Source of the DNA: Collinsella sp.
GTDB taxonomy: Bacteria > Actinomycetota > Coriobacteriia > Coriobacteriales > Coriobacteriaceae
DNA length: 64,000 nt
Direction of reading: 5' to 3'
NCBI GenBank assembly: GCA_019419525.1
Contig: DXZU01000019.1
Location: forward strand, 1 to 64,000
Under the pieces are notes generated by a model. That model was not told where the DNA came from. It did no database searches and was given only the letters and a program-made list of their open reading frames with translations. Shown piece after piece: positions 33,787-42,344 of the stretch. Position 1 is the stretch's first letter. The number at the start of each line of letters is the position of its first letter. The position numbers were made by a program, and so were the translations under genes.

Positions 33787-36300
33787 TTATAGGTAGCGGC
33801 CGGTGATGCTTGCGGGGCAGGCCACGATGTCGCCCGGCGTGCCGGCGCAGACGATTTGCCCGCCCGCGTCGCCACCGCCCGGACCCATGTCGATCACATA
33901 ATCGGCGTTACGGATAAGATCGAGGTCGTGCTCGATCACGACAACTGTGGCGCCCTTGGCAACGAGACCGTCGAACACGCTCAGCAGCACCTGAACATCG
34001 AGCGGGTGCAGGCCGATCGTGGGCTCGTCGAACACAAACACGGCATCATCCTGCACGCGGCCCATCTCGCTCGCGAGCTTAAGACGCTGCGCCTCGCCGC
34101 CCGAAAGCGCCGGTGTGGGCTCGCCAAGTGTGAGATAACCCAAGCCCAGGTCGTGCAAGGTCTGCAAGCGCGCCTGAACCTTCTTGAGTCCCACCGTGGC
34201 GTCGAGGGCCTCGTCCACACTCATGTCCATAAGCTGCGGCAACGTCAGCAAGCTCCCGTCCTTGCCCTCGCGATGGATATGCGAAGCCGCATCTGCATAA
34301 CGTGAGCCGCGACATGCCGGGCAGACGATCTCGACGTCGGGCAAAAACTGCACGTCGAGCGATATCGAACCCGTGCCATCGCACGTAGGGCAGCGCAAAG
34401 CGCCAGTGTTGTAGCTAAATGCGCCTGCCTTGTAGCCGGCTGCCTTGGCCTCGGGCGTGCGGGCGAAGGCGCGACGCAGTTCATCATGGATGTCGGCATA
34501 AGTCGCTACCGTCGAACGCACGTTGGCACCGATGGGCGTGGCGTCTATCAGGTTGGCACGTGCAATGCCCTCGGCATCGACCCAACGCACGTGTTTTGGC
34601 AGGCGCTCGCCGGCTGCCTGCGCCTTAAGTGCCGGGATGAGTGTCTCGAGCACCAACGTCGTCTTACCCGAACCCGAAACGCCCGTCACCGCGACAAGGC
34701 GACCGCGCGGGATATCGACTTCGAGCGGTTTGACGGTATAGATGGCATCGGTCGCCATGCGGATATGGCCCCGGTCAAACATTTCGTCGTCAGGCACCTG
34801 CGGACGCAAGCGCTCAGGCTCCGAGCGCAAAAATGGGGCGATGCGGCTGCCCTGCGATTCTTCGACCTCGCCTACCGCGCCCGCGGCGATCACATTGCCG
34901 CCGCCTGCTCCGGCAACGGGGCCCATCTCGACCAGATAGTCGGCTTCCGCCAGTACGCGCGTGTCGTGGTCGACAACGACCACGGTGTTGCCGTCATCCA
35001 CCAAATCGCGCATCACGCCTACCAGGCCGTCGACATTGGCAGGATGCAAGCCAATCGAGGGCTCGTCCAGCACATAGAGCACGCCCGTCGATCGGTTACG
35101 CACCACGCGGGCGAGCTGCACGCGCTGACGCTCGCCCGTGGAGAGCGTGGCACCGGCGCGGTCGAGCGAAAGGTAATCGAGGCCCAGATCGACCAGTCGA
35201 CGGGCCGTGCTCAAAAACGAATCGCAGATATCCGTCGCCATGGGCTGCATCTCGGCCGGCAAGGATGCGGGCACCCCGCGCACCCACTCAATCGCCTCAC
35301 CCAGCGTCATAGCCGCGGCCTGCGCCAGATTGATACCGCGCACCTGGGGATGGCGTGCGGCCTCGGAGAGACGCGTGCCGCCACAGTCACGGCATGGCCC
35401 CTCGCGCAAAAAGCGCGCCACGCGCTTGAGGCCCTTGTCGTCCTTAACCTTGGCGAGCGCATTCTCGACGGTATAGACAGCGTTGTAATAGGTAAAATCG
35501 AGCGGCGTGGCGCCCTCGCCGTTTTTGGGAACGTAGAGAATGTGCTTTTTAACCGCCGGACCGTGGAACACGATGTCGCGCTCTTGAGGCGTGAGCTGGT
35601 TAAACGGCACGTCGGTGCGCACGCCCATCTCGCCAGCCACCTGCTTCATCAGATCCCACATGAGCGTGCCCCAAGGAAGCACCGCGCCCTCGTTGATAGT
35701 CTTGGACTCGTCGGGCACCAGGCTCGCCTCGTCCACCTCGCGCATGACGCCGGTACCGCCACAGGTGGGACATGCACCGCCGCTATTGAAAGCCAAATCC
35801 TCGGCACTCGGCGCGTAGAACTCGCGGCCGCATGTCGGACACGTGAGCGACAGGCCTGCAGCCACGTTAAGGCTCGGCTCCACGCGCGCCCCGCAATGTG
35901 GGCACACGTGATGGGCGCAACGGCTAAAGAGCAGACGCAGACTATTGTTGAGCTCGGTCATGGTACCAAAGGTCGAGCGCACGCCCGGCACGCTCGGACG
36001 CTGGTGCAGCGCGAGCGCCGCCGGCACGTGCAATACCTCATCCACCTGGGCGTGCTCGGCCTGTGTCAGACGACGTCGAGTATAGGTGCTGAGTGCTTCC
36101 AAGTAGCGACGCGAGCCCTCGGCATAAAGAACCCCCAGCGCCAGCGAGCTCTTGCCCGAGCCCGACACGCCGGCAATACCCACGAGCTTTCCCAGCGGAA
36201 TATCGATATCGATGTCCTTAAGATTATGGACGCGCGCACCACGCACCTCGATAGCCTGCGGGCTCATCTTCTGTTCCGTCACCTTTATCACCCTACTCAT
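33787..36300 (-). CDS. UvrA-like ABC ATPase (class II)
   Basis: This protein of about 837 residues has two ABC cassettes: Walker A motifs GVSGSGKSSLALG and GVSGSGKTTLVLE, and signatures LSTGERQRVQLAR and LSGGEAQRLKLA. Zinc-module cysteines appear as CPHCGAR, CPTCGREF, CPTCGGTG and CPTCDGTG. It is shorter than UvrA (about 940) and resembles the UvrA-like group linked to drug resistance or DNA-lesion sensing without UvrB. The ATG at 36300 overlaps the end of the AAA gene by 8 bp, implying coupling; ATG 36267 is an alternative. Confidence 0.85.
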   Translation of the reverse strand: MSRVIKVTEQKMSPQAIEVRGARVHNLKDIDIDIPLGKLVGIAGVSGSGKSSLALGVLYAEGSRRYLEALSTYTRRRLTQAEHAQVDEVLHVPAALALHQRPSVPGVRSTFGTMTELNNSLRLLFSRCAHHVCPHCGARVEPSLNVAAGLSLTCPTCGREFYAPSAEDLAFNSGGACPTCGGTGVMREVDEASLVPDESKTINEGAVLPWGTLMWDLMKQVAGEMGVRTDVPFNQLTPQERDIVFHGPAVKKHILYVPKNGEGATPLDFTYYNAVYTVENALAKVKDDKGLKRVARFLREGPCRDCGGTRLSEAARHPQVRGINLAQAAAMTLGEAIEWVRGVPASLPAEMQPMATDICDSFLSTARRLVDLGLDYLSLDRAGATLSTGERQRVQLARVVRNRSTGVLYVLDEPSIGLHPANVDGLVGVMRDLVDDGNTVVVVDHDTRVLAEADYLVEMGPVAGAGGGNVIAAGAVGEVEESQGSRIAPFLRSEPERLRPQVPDDEMFDRGHIRMATDAIYTVKPLEVDIPRGRLVAVTGVSGSGKTTLVLETLIPALKAQAAGERLPKHVRWVDAEGIARANLIDATPIGANVRSTVATYADIHDELRRAFARTPEAKAAGYKAGAFSYNTGALRCPTCDGTGSISLDVQFLPDVEIVCPACRGSRYADAASHIHREGKDGSLLTLPQLMDMSVDEALDATVGLKKVQARLQTLHDLGLGYLTLGEPTPALSGGEAQRLKLASEMGRVQDDAVFVFDEPTIGLHPLDVQVLLSVFDGLVAKGATVVVIEHDLDLIRNADYVIDMGPGGGDAGGQIVCAGTPGDIVACPASITGRYL

Positions 36301-37411
36301 GCCATAAAATGCGATCGCGAATGTACTCGCCCAGCATGGGCACGGTAAACCGGACAAGGCCGTATCCGGCAGCCTCGACGACGCGCTCGCGAATCAGACT
36401 TGCACGATATTTACTCGCCCAGCTCTGGGTACGGTCACAGCGTTCAATGATATCCGCCGTGCGCGTCGGCTTGTCCTCGTCAACCGCCATAGCCTCGATA
36501 AAGAGGCGCTGAGGGCTGCGCAGACCGTAATACAGAGGTGCGTCAACCGCTTCGTAGAACTCGGAGACGGCATCCGCATGGCCATTCTCGACATCGCGCC
36601 TTTCGATGACCTGCGAGCCACGCCGGACAGCAGACCGCCACATGTAATAGCCCACCAGCTGAACCATATAGGGATGCCCCATGCTCTTGCGCGCCGCAAG
36701 GTCCGCCGTCTCCGCGTCAACGTAAAGACCAGCGTCTTTGACCGTCTGGATATACGAATCGCGCACTTTGGGCAAAGATATTGCCCCCAACGTACGCTGC
36801 TGGGCACGCCGCAAAAACGTCACGCTCGGCTCTTCGAGCAGATCGTCAACCATACTGGGCAAGCCGGCGAACGCCAGCGCAAGACCGCGCTGGTCGCTAT
36901 CGGGCAAGCCCGTGGCATCCTGGTCTCCGAGCACCTGCTGATAGAGGACGGCAAGAGCCGCCAGTTCCTCGATAGACGCCGATTGTGCCTCGTCGATCGC
37001 AAACAAGACGCCCTTGCCCGGACCGAGCTTCTTGAGACGCTCGTTGACCAGCCCTCGCAATGTCTCGCCTTTTGCCCGCGCCGCCTCGACCGACATCCGG
37101 CCAAACGACGGCCCAAACTCCATTGACGTCACAACGGGTTTATTCGAGCGAAGCGCGTCGACCAAGCGGTCGCACAAACCAAGCGAAGCGGAATCGGAGA
37201 CAACCGCCCATCCGCGCTCGCTGGCTAGACGTTGCAGCTCCCGCAGGAGAACCGTTTTGCCATAGCCGCGGTTTCCCGTAATGAGCATGAGCCTGCCCGG
37301 CGCTCCGGCGCCGTTGTCGAGCCCTTCCTCAAAATCTTCGATGACCGACTCGCGACCGATGAGTATCGGAGGCCGCTTACCAGCTGTGGGCTTAAAGGGA
37401 TTTGGATTCAT
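36293..37411 (-). CDS. AAA ATPase with Orc/Cdc6-like layout
   Basis: This 372-residue ATPase has Walker A GNRGYGKT and Walker B LFAIDEAQ, an arginine-rich middle and a C-terminal winged-helix-like region (about 300-370). STAND/ORC-like ATPases of this sort occur in regulatory and defence settings. It overlaps the UvrA-like gene by eight bases. Upstream lie three TTATACC iterons with exact 10-bp spacing. Function unknown; nucleic-acid-linked ATPase is inferred. Confidence 0.75.
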   Translation of the reverse strand: MNPNPFKPTAGKRPPILIGRESVIEDFEEGLDNGAGAPGRLMLITGNRGYGKTVLLRELQRLASERGWAVVSDSASLGLCDRLVDALRSNKPVVTSMEFGPSFGRMSVEAARAKGETLRGLVNERLKKLGPGKGVLFAIDEAQSASIEELAALAVLYQQVLGDQDATGLPDSDQRGLALAFAGLPSMVDDLLEEPSVTFLRRAQQRTLGAISLPKVRDSYIQTVKDAGLYVDAETADLAARKSMGHPYMVQLVGYYMWRSAVRRGSQVIERRDVENGHADAVSEFYEAVDAPLYYGLRSPQRLFIEAMAVDEDKPTRTADIIERCDRTQSWASKYRASLIRERVVEAAGYGLVRFTVPMLGEYIRDRILWHE

Positions 37412-37446
37412 ATCGGCCTCCTCGGATTGGCAAACCCTGGTAACAG

Positions 37447-37473
37447 TTATACCAACTTATACCGAGTTATACC
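37447..37473. promoter_or_regulatory. Three TTATACC iterons at 10-bp spacing
   Basis: TTATACC begins at 37447, 37457 and 37467, one helical turn apart, about 36-62 bp before the AAA gene. Such phased repeats suggest cooperative binding by a regulator or by the ATPase itself. Confidence 0.5.
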
Positions 37474-37479
37474 AATAGC

Positions 37480-37511
37480 ATGTGACAAAGGAACTGCCCC
37501 TTTGTCACATG
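37480..37511. repeat. Palindromic repeat overlapping the TetM-like stop, family B
   Basis: ATGTGACAAAGG and CCTTTGTCACAT arms around AACTGCC. On the minus strand the TetM-like gene's last Met codon and TGA are the first six bases of one arm, the same arrangement as at trmL. Confidence 0.8.
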
Positions 37512-39508
37512 TGGCCGAAAAACTCGGCGTCTGCTGCTCGCCAGGGGCGGAAGGTGGCGGGATCGACCTTTACGTGCGCCGCAGCGGGTGCGTCGTACCA
37601 TTTGACCGTGTAGCCGGCGCCGTGGGCGCAAAAGACCGAGTCGGGCGTGTTGGGCAGATCGGCCTCGGGCTCGTAGGCGGCAGCCTCGATTACGCGCTCG
37701 CCATCATGGCAAGCCGCATAACCGGCGAACTCCAGGTACAGATGCCCGCGACCGCTCGTGTAGGCAGCCACCTCCAGCGCATAATCTTGCACCTCGGATG
37801 CCGGAACGCGACCCACAAGCTTCGCCCGGTCTCCCGCCATCGTCGGCGGCTCGTACTCGGCACTCATGCGCGTGGCATCCGAGAGCGCCCGGCCCACGCA
37901 CTCCCCCGGCACCTCGAGCTCAAAGCGATACCACGGCTCCAACAACACCGCCGCGCCGGCCTCGCGCGCCTGCATCAAACCCTGGCGAATCGCGCGGTAC
38001 GTGGCCTGGCGAAAATCGCCGCCCTCGGTGTGTTTGGCATGCGCGCGGCCGCCCGTGAGCGTAATGCGCACATCGGTGATGGGCGAGCCCGTCAGCACGC
38101 CCAGGTGGTCGCGCTCCATAGCGTTGGTGAGTGCCAAACGCTGCCAGTTAAGATCGAGCTCGTCGGTCGAGGTCACGGTGCCAAACTGCACACCCGAACC
38201 CGCCGGCAACGGCTCCAGGCGCAGATGCACCTCGGCATAGTGGCGCAGCGGCTCAAAGTGGCCCACGCCCTCGACCGGCCGCGAAATAGTCTCCTTATAG
38301 AGAATGCCGCCGGGCTCAAACGCAACCGAAAGGCCAAAGCGATCAGCCAACACCCGCTGCACGACCTCGAGTTGCACGGCGCCCATCAACTGCAAATGGA
38401 TCTGCTCAAGATGCGTATTCCAGCTTACGCCGAGCATGGGATCTTCGTCCGCCAACTCACTCAGCGCTTTAAACACCGCATGGACATCGTGTTCGCCCGG
38501 AAGCACCGTATAGGTGAGGACCGGCGCAATGACGGGTGCATCGCACCCGGGCTCCGCACCCAAGGCGTCCCCCGGGCGAACGTGCGCAAGACCCGTCACG
38601 GCACAGATACCGCCAGCAGCAACTTCCTGGACAAGCTCGTACTTCTCGCCGTTATAGATGCGCACCTGATCGACCTTCTGCTCCCATACCTCGGCACCGG
38701 AGCGCCCGTCAATCATCTGTTTTGCACGCAGCGTGCCGCCGGTCACTTTAACCCAAGCCAAGCGCTCGCCGTGATCCCCGCGGCTGACACGATAGACGCG
38801 CGCGGCGAACTCCGGGGCCCACGCCTGTTCACGCATCAGCCTGCACATGCCATCCAGCAGCTCGCCCACGCCTTGGTCCTTGAGCGCCGAGCCCGCAAAG
38901 CAGGGAAACAATTTGCGCTCGGCAACCATGCTCGACAGCGTTGCAACAGAAAGCTCACCCGCCTCAAGAAACTCGTCGAGCGCCGCCTCGTCCAACGCAG
39001 CAGCGTCCTCCCAAACGGCACCGCCCGCCAACAGTTCGCTGGCATCCAGGCAGCCCTCGGAAAGACGCTGCCCAAGTTGTGCCAGCAAAACATCGCGGCC
39101 GGGATTCTCCAAATCGATCTTGTTGATGAAGATGAACGTCGGGATGTCATAGCGTGCGAGCAGGCGCCACAGGGTTTCGGTGTGTCCCTGCACGCCATCG
39201 TTGGCGCCCACAACCAAAATCGCATAGTCGAGCGCGCGCAATGTACGCTCCGCCTCGGCAGAAAAATCGACATGCCCCGGTGCATCCACGAGCATGACGT
39301 GGGTATCGCCATGGTCGAGCACGGCCTGCGACGAGAAAATCGTGATGCCGCGCTCGCGCTCGATCGCATTAGTGTCCAGATGCGAATCGCCATCGTCCAC
39401 GCGCCCGCGCTTGCGAATGCGACCCGCGTTGAACAGCATGGCCTCGGCCAGCGTGGTCTTGCCGGCATCGACATGCGCCAAGATTCCAACGACCGCTTGC
39501 TTCGACAT
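37505..39508 (-). CDS. TetM/EF-G-like translational GTPase
   Basis: This 667-residue GTPase of the ribosomal-protection group has LAHVDAGKTTLAEAMLF, switch DTNAIERERGITIF, VDAPGHVDF and NKID, followed by EF-G-like domains II-V (GGTLRAKQM, LMGAVQLEVVQRVL). It is similar in plan to TetM/TetO (about 640) but divergent, so it may rescue stalled ribosomes rather than give tetracycline resistance. The ATG at 39508 follows GAGGAG. Its stop falls inside a REP-like palindrome. The AAA and UvrA-like genes follow on the same strand. Confidence 0.85.
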   Translation of the reverse strand: MSKQAVVGILAHVDAGKTTLAEAMLFNAGRIRKRGRVDDGDSHLDTNAIERERGITIFSSQAVLDHGDTHVMLVDAPGHVDFSAEAERTLRALDYAILVVGANDGVQGHTETLWRLLARYDIPTFIFINKIDLENPGRDVLLAQLGQRLSEGCLDASELLAGGAVWEDAAALDEAALDEFLEAGELSVATLSSMVAERKLFPCFAGSALKDQGVGELLDGMCRLMREQAWAPEFAARVYRVSRGDHGERLAWVKVTGGTLRAKQMIDGRSGAEVWEQKVDQVRIYNGEKYELVQEVAAGGICAVTGLAHVRPGDALGAEPGCDAPVIAPVLTYTVLPGEHDVHAVFKALSELADEDPMLGVSWNTHLEQIHLQLMGAVQLEVVQRVLADRFGLSVAFEPGGILYKETISRPVEGVGHFEPLRHYAEVHLRLEPLPAGSGVQFGTVTSTDELDLNWQRLALTNAMERDHLGVLTGSPITDVRITLTGGRAHAKHTEGGDFRQATYRAIRQGLMQAREAGAAVLLEPWYRFELEVPGECVGRALSDATRMSAEYEPPTMAGDRAKLVGRVPASEVQDYALEVAAYTSGRGHLYLEFAGYAACHDGERVIEAAAYEPEADLPNTPDSVFCAHGAGYTVKWYDAPAAAHVKVDPATFRPWRAADAEFFGHM

Positions 39509-39765
39509 GGCTCTCCTCTTATTACAAGCCCATCGCACGCGGCAACGGGCGCTCACGCTCCACACTGGATGATACAATTTACGGGCCGGCGGGCGAAGCG
39601 GGCCCTATCCCCCGGCCGAGCTCATCGTCCCGCGTTGCCGCGCGGCGATTTTCGTAGGTTCGCGCCTTGCGAAAGCCGGCACCTCCCCTTAACAGCCCAG
39701 CGATCAAAAAGGCCCCACCCGGGGCCATTTTCATGTATGTGGATTGCTGATACGCGTCCCCGTTC

Positions 39766-40257
39766 TTATGCCTCGCGCAGCCAGTCGAACGCAACGCGCG
39801 GCGTGCCGTCCGACACATACACGACGCCGGCGCGCTCGAACCCCGCTTTCATGCTCGCGCCTTGCATGGGCAGGTTGTCCGCATGCGTATCGATACGCAG
39901 GTGGTCGGCACGCTCCTTGGCAAAGGCAAACATCGCGGCCGCGATACCGTGCACGGTGCCGTCGGACGCCACGCGGTGCAGTACGGCGTACGGAGTGTCG
40001 CTGTGCCACTGACCGTCCTCGATGACGTCATAGCACTCGTCCGGGCCCGGCAAAAAGGCAAACGTCGCCACCACGCGACCGTCGACTTCGCACACATAGC
40101 TGCCACCGGCGGCGATATCGGCAGCCAGCTGCTCGGCCGAAGGCGTGCCCTCGGGCCACTGCGTGGCGTTGCCATGCGCGCGCATAAAGGCGCGGGCGGC
40201 ATCATAGATGGCCATGACGGCGGGAATGTCGGTCTCGAGGGTTTTTCTTATCATCAC
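39766..40257 (-). CDS. GNAT-family N-acetyltransferase
   Basis: This 163-residue protein has the GNAT fold. Acetyl-CoA contacts are expected near HRVASDGTVHGIAAAMF, followed by LRIDTHADNLPMQ and the GFERAGVVYV strand. The acceptor is unknown. The start may be GTG 40257 or ATG 40254; GAGG spacing slightly favours GTG. It stands alone on the minus strand after the TetM-like gene. Confidence 0.85.
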   Translation of the reverse strand: MMIRKTLETDIPAVMAIYDAARAFMRAHGNATQWPEGTPSAEQLAADIAAGGSYVCEVDGRVVATFAFLPGPDECYDVIEDGQWHSDTPYAVLHRVASDGTVHGIAAAMFAFAKERADHLRIDTHADNLPMQGASMKAGFERAGVVYVSDGTPRVAFDWLREA

Positions 40258-40330
40258 GCGGCGACCTCACGTTTATTGGTATCACTTTGATTGAGCAATC
40301 ATACCAGCGTTTGGAAAGGGCAAGGAGCGA

Positions 40331-40627
40331 ATGGGAAGCAAAAAGCGAGCCGCCTGGGCAAAGGCCAAAAGTGAGTTTTTGGGCGCTGCCACCGGCGGCG
40401 ATATGAGCGACCTTTTTGCGCGCGAGGACGAGCGCCGCGACGCCCTGGACGCCGAACGCGATGAGGCCTGGCGCTACAAATCGTGCGAGCGCAAAAACCG
40501 CTACGACACACGCGCCGAGGCCGAGGCCGTTATGGCCGACTGCGAAAACCACGGGCGTCGTAGCTTGGCCTGCTATAAATGCGAATACTGCGGCGGATGG
40601 CACCTGACGTCCCACCCTTGGAAATAG
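40331..40627 (+). CDS. Small zinc-ribbon-like protein
   Basis: This 98-residue basic protein ends in CERKNRYDTRAEAEAVMADC then YKCEYCGGWHLT, a cysteine spacing suited to a zinc ribbon. Similar small proteins with a CPYCGGWHLT ending are widespread in actinobacteria, without known function. AAGGAG lies before the ATG at 40331. Confidence 0.75.
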   Translation: MGSKKRAAWAKAKSEFLGAATGGDMSDLFAREDERRDALDAERDEAWRYKSCERKNRYDTRAEAEAVMADCENHGRRSLACYKCEYCGGWHLTSHPWK

Positions 40628-40675
40628 GCCCCGCATCGGCGCGGCGCTCACGCAGCACCGGCCATCGCGCACAGG

Positions 40676-41380
40676 CTACGGACGCGGCGGCACCAAAACA
40701 TCGTAGCGGACGGCCTTGCCCGCAAGCTGATAGCTCGGCTTAACGCCGGCAAGCAGCGGCCCCTTCACCGGCCGCTTGATAACGACCTTGCGCGGGCGCG
40801 GCACAAGCGCGGCCTCGACCAGCGTCTCCTCATCGGCGCACGGCTGTTCCAAATGGTGCAAGAGCTGGAACTTCTTTTTAACCGCCGCGCTCTTGGTGCG
40901 CTCGGGAAACATGGGGTCCAGATACACCACATCGGGAGCCGCGAGCTCACCGCGCTCGACCAGCTCAGCCGTATGGCGAAGGCCGGCAATGCTGTCCTCG
41001 CCCGCATGCAAGCGCATTCGTGCCACGGCTGTCGCAAGCGCCGGATCATCTGTCGCGCGATCCAAGGCATCCTTGAGAAGCGCCGCGATCACGCAATCCT
41101 GTTCATACAGATCGACGGTAAAGCCCGCGGCCGCCAGCAGCAGCGAGTCCTCGCCAAAGCCTGCTGTGGCATCAATCGCCCATGGTTGTTCGATGCCTTT
41201 TGTGCGCGCAGCCTTTACCAACAGCTCTTGCTGCAGACGACCCTGCTTGAGCCGTGGAAGCATGCGGCCAAAATCGGCACGCAACTCCATCGTGCCGTCG
41301 GTGAGCGTAAGGCCCTCGGACGTCCGCACGAGCTCGAGCCCAGCAGCCCGAGCAACAGAAAAGGGATCGACGACGCCCAT
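40676..41380 (-). CDS. rsmJ: 16S rRNA (guanine-1516-N2)-methyltransferase RsmJ
   Basis: RsmJ methylates G1516 of 16S rRNA in the 30S subunit. The 234-residue protein shows the SAM motif DATAGFGEDSLLLA and the diagnostic DPMFPERTKSAAVKKKFQ followed by VVIKRP. The ATG at 41380 follows AAGGAG with five-base spacing, better than GTG 41386. It is convergent with the zinc-ribbon gene. Confidence 0.9.
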   Translation of the reverse strand: MGVVDPFSVARAAGLELVRTSEGLTLTDGTMELRADFGRMLPRLKQGRLQQELLVKAARTKGIEQPWAIDATAGFGEDSLLLAAAGFTVDLYEQDCVIAALLKDALDRATDDPALATAVARMRLHAGEDSIAGLRHTAELVERGELAAPDVVYLDPMFPERTKSAAVKKKFQLLHHLEQPCADEETLVEAALVPRPRKVVIKRPVKGPLLAGVKPSYQLAGKAVRYDVLVPPRP

Positions 41381-41443
41381 GGACACTCCTTAGCAAACAA
41401 AACGAATACGTGAGCGCCACCTCAGTTGGCACCCAACCGTCCG

Positions 41444-41587
41444 TTATTGTCCCACATGCGACATGGTCCACAGCATCCCAATGCAAAGCACAGCCATCAA
41501 TACCGTGCACACGGCAGCGATCACAGAATCACTCATGCGCCTTCCCAGCGACCGCGGCTCATCCACTTGCTTGGCTCCGTACATCAT
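41444..41587 (-). CDS. 47-residue small membrane protein
   Basis: This short frame begins after a perfect AAGGAGG site (read on the minus strand just upstream of 41587) and encodes MMYGAKQVDEPRSLGRRM and then one membrane helix, VIAAVCTVLMAVLCIGMLWTM. Such one-helix proteins often bind and tune larger membrane proteins. The strong ribosome site and single clean helix are the support; no family is recognised. Confidence 0.6.
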   Translation of the reverse strand: MMYGAKQVDEPRSLGRRMSDSVIAAVCTVLMAVLCIGMLWTMSHVGQ

Positions 41588-41815
41588 GGCTCCTCCTTCG
41601 GTCCAGCTCTTACCATGGCCCCATCATCGCAGCACCGCGCATACGCTACCATCGATTTGGCTTACGCCCAGCTTTCCTTTTTGAAAGGTTGGACCGTACA
41701 GGCAAGAGACGCTTTCAAGCGCATGCATCGCCCCGTTGAACTACAATGTGCTTCACAATATGTGCCGCAACCTGGGTGCGACAGATTCTCCGCGCCCGCA
41801 TCGAAAGGACCAACT

Positions 41816-42217
41816 ATGAGCGCCGCTCGCAAGACACTCAAAATCCTTGCCCTGATTTATTTTGTTCTGGGCATCGCCAGTCTCGTCATCGGAATCGCCG
41901 GCATCGCGACCGGCAAGCTCGAGTCCGCGTACGGATCGAACGCTATGCTCGCCGCCGTCGTGCTGGTCGCCAAGGGCGTTGTCGATCTTGCCGCAGGTGT
42001 TGCAGGCATCAAGGGCGCTAACAAGCCTTCGCAGGTGGATGGCGCGTTTAAGCTCGGCATCGTTGCCGCAATCGTCACAATTGCACAGGCCGTGCTCACG
42101 CTTCCCGCGCTCGGCGGCAGCTCCGTCAATATCGTCGCCTTTGTCATCGTGGTCTACGACCTGTTCTTTATTCAGCAGGCGCACGCCGTTAAGGCCGAAA
42201 ACAAGGACCGCCTGTAA
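41816..42217 (+). CDS. Four-helix integral membrane protein
   Basis: This 133-residue protein has four hydrophobic segments (about 9-28, 45-66, 78-100 and 104-122) and a charged tail KAENKDRL. AAAGGA precedes the ATG at 41816. No family can be named. A strong terminator follows. Confidence 0.75.
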   Translation: MSAARKTLKILALIYFVLGIASLVIGIAGIATGKLESAYGSNAMLAAVVLVAKGVVDLAAGVAGIKGANKPSQVDGAFKLGIVAAIVTIAQAVLTLPALGGSSVNIVAFVIVVYDLFFIQQAHAVKAENKDRL

Positions 42218-42255
42218 GCGCTCGCTTCTCATAACCTCTGCAGCCAAGCAACTAA

Positions 42256-42292
42256 AAAGGGCCGATCGCGCATCTCCGCGGTCGGCCCTTTA
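42256..42292 (+). terminator. Rho-independent terminator
   Basis: AAAGGGCCGATCGCG and CCGCGGTCGGCCCTTT form the stem, ending in TTTACG. Confidence 0.85.
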
Positions 42293-42301
42293 CGTTTGCC
42301 C

Positions 42302-42343
42302 AGATAAAACCTGCCAAAATAAACCTGTCCCTATTTGGTAGGT
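42302..42343. repeat. Family C repeat arm
   Basis: CCTGCCAAAATAAACC then TGTCCCTATTTGGTAGG (42310-42342) matches the right arm at 23036-23068, and the flanking AGATAAAA matches inversely beside the left arm there. It lies just after the RlmA-like gene's stop. Confidence 0.75.
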
Positions 42344-42344
42344 G

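Noticed and set aside
34486..36348. Long plus-strand frame opposite the UvrA-like gene
   Set aside because: Shadow frame with no recognisable domain; the minus-strand UvrA-like motifs are unambiguous.
37232..40012. 926-residue plus-strand frame opposite the TetM-like gene
   Set aside because: It crosses two real minus-strand genes and an intergenic repeat and has no domain features.
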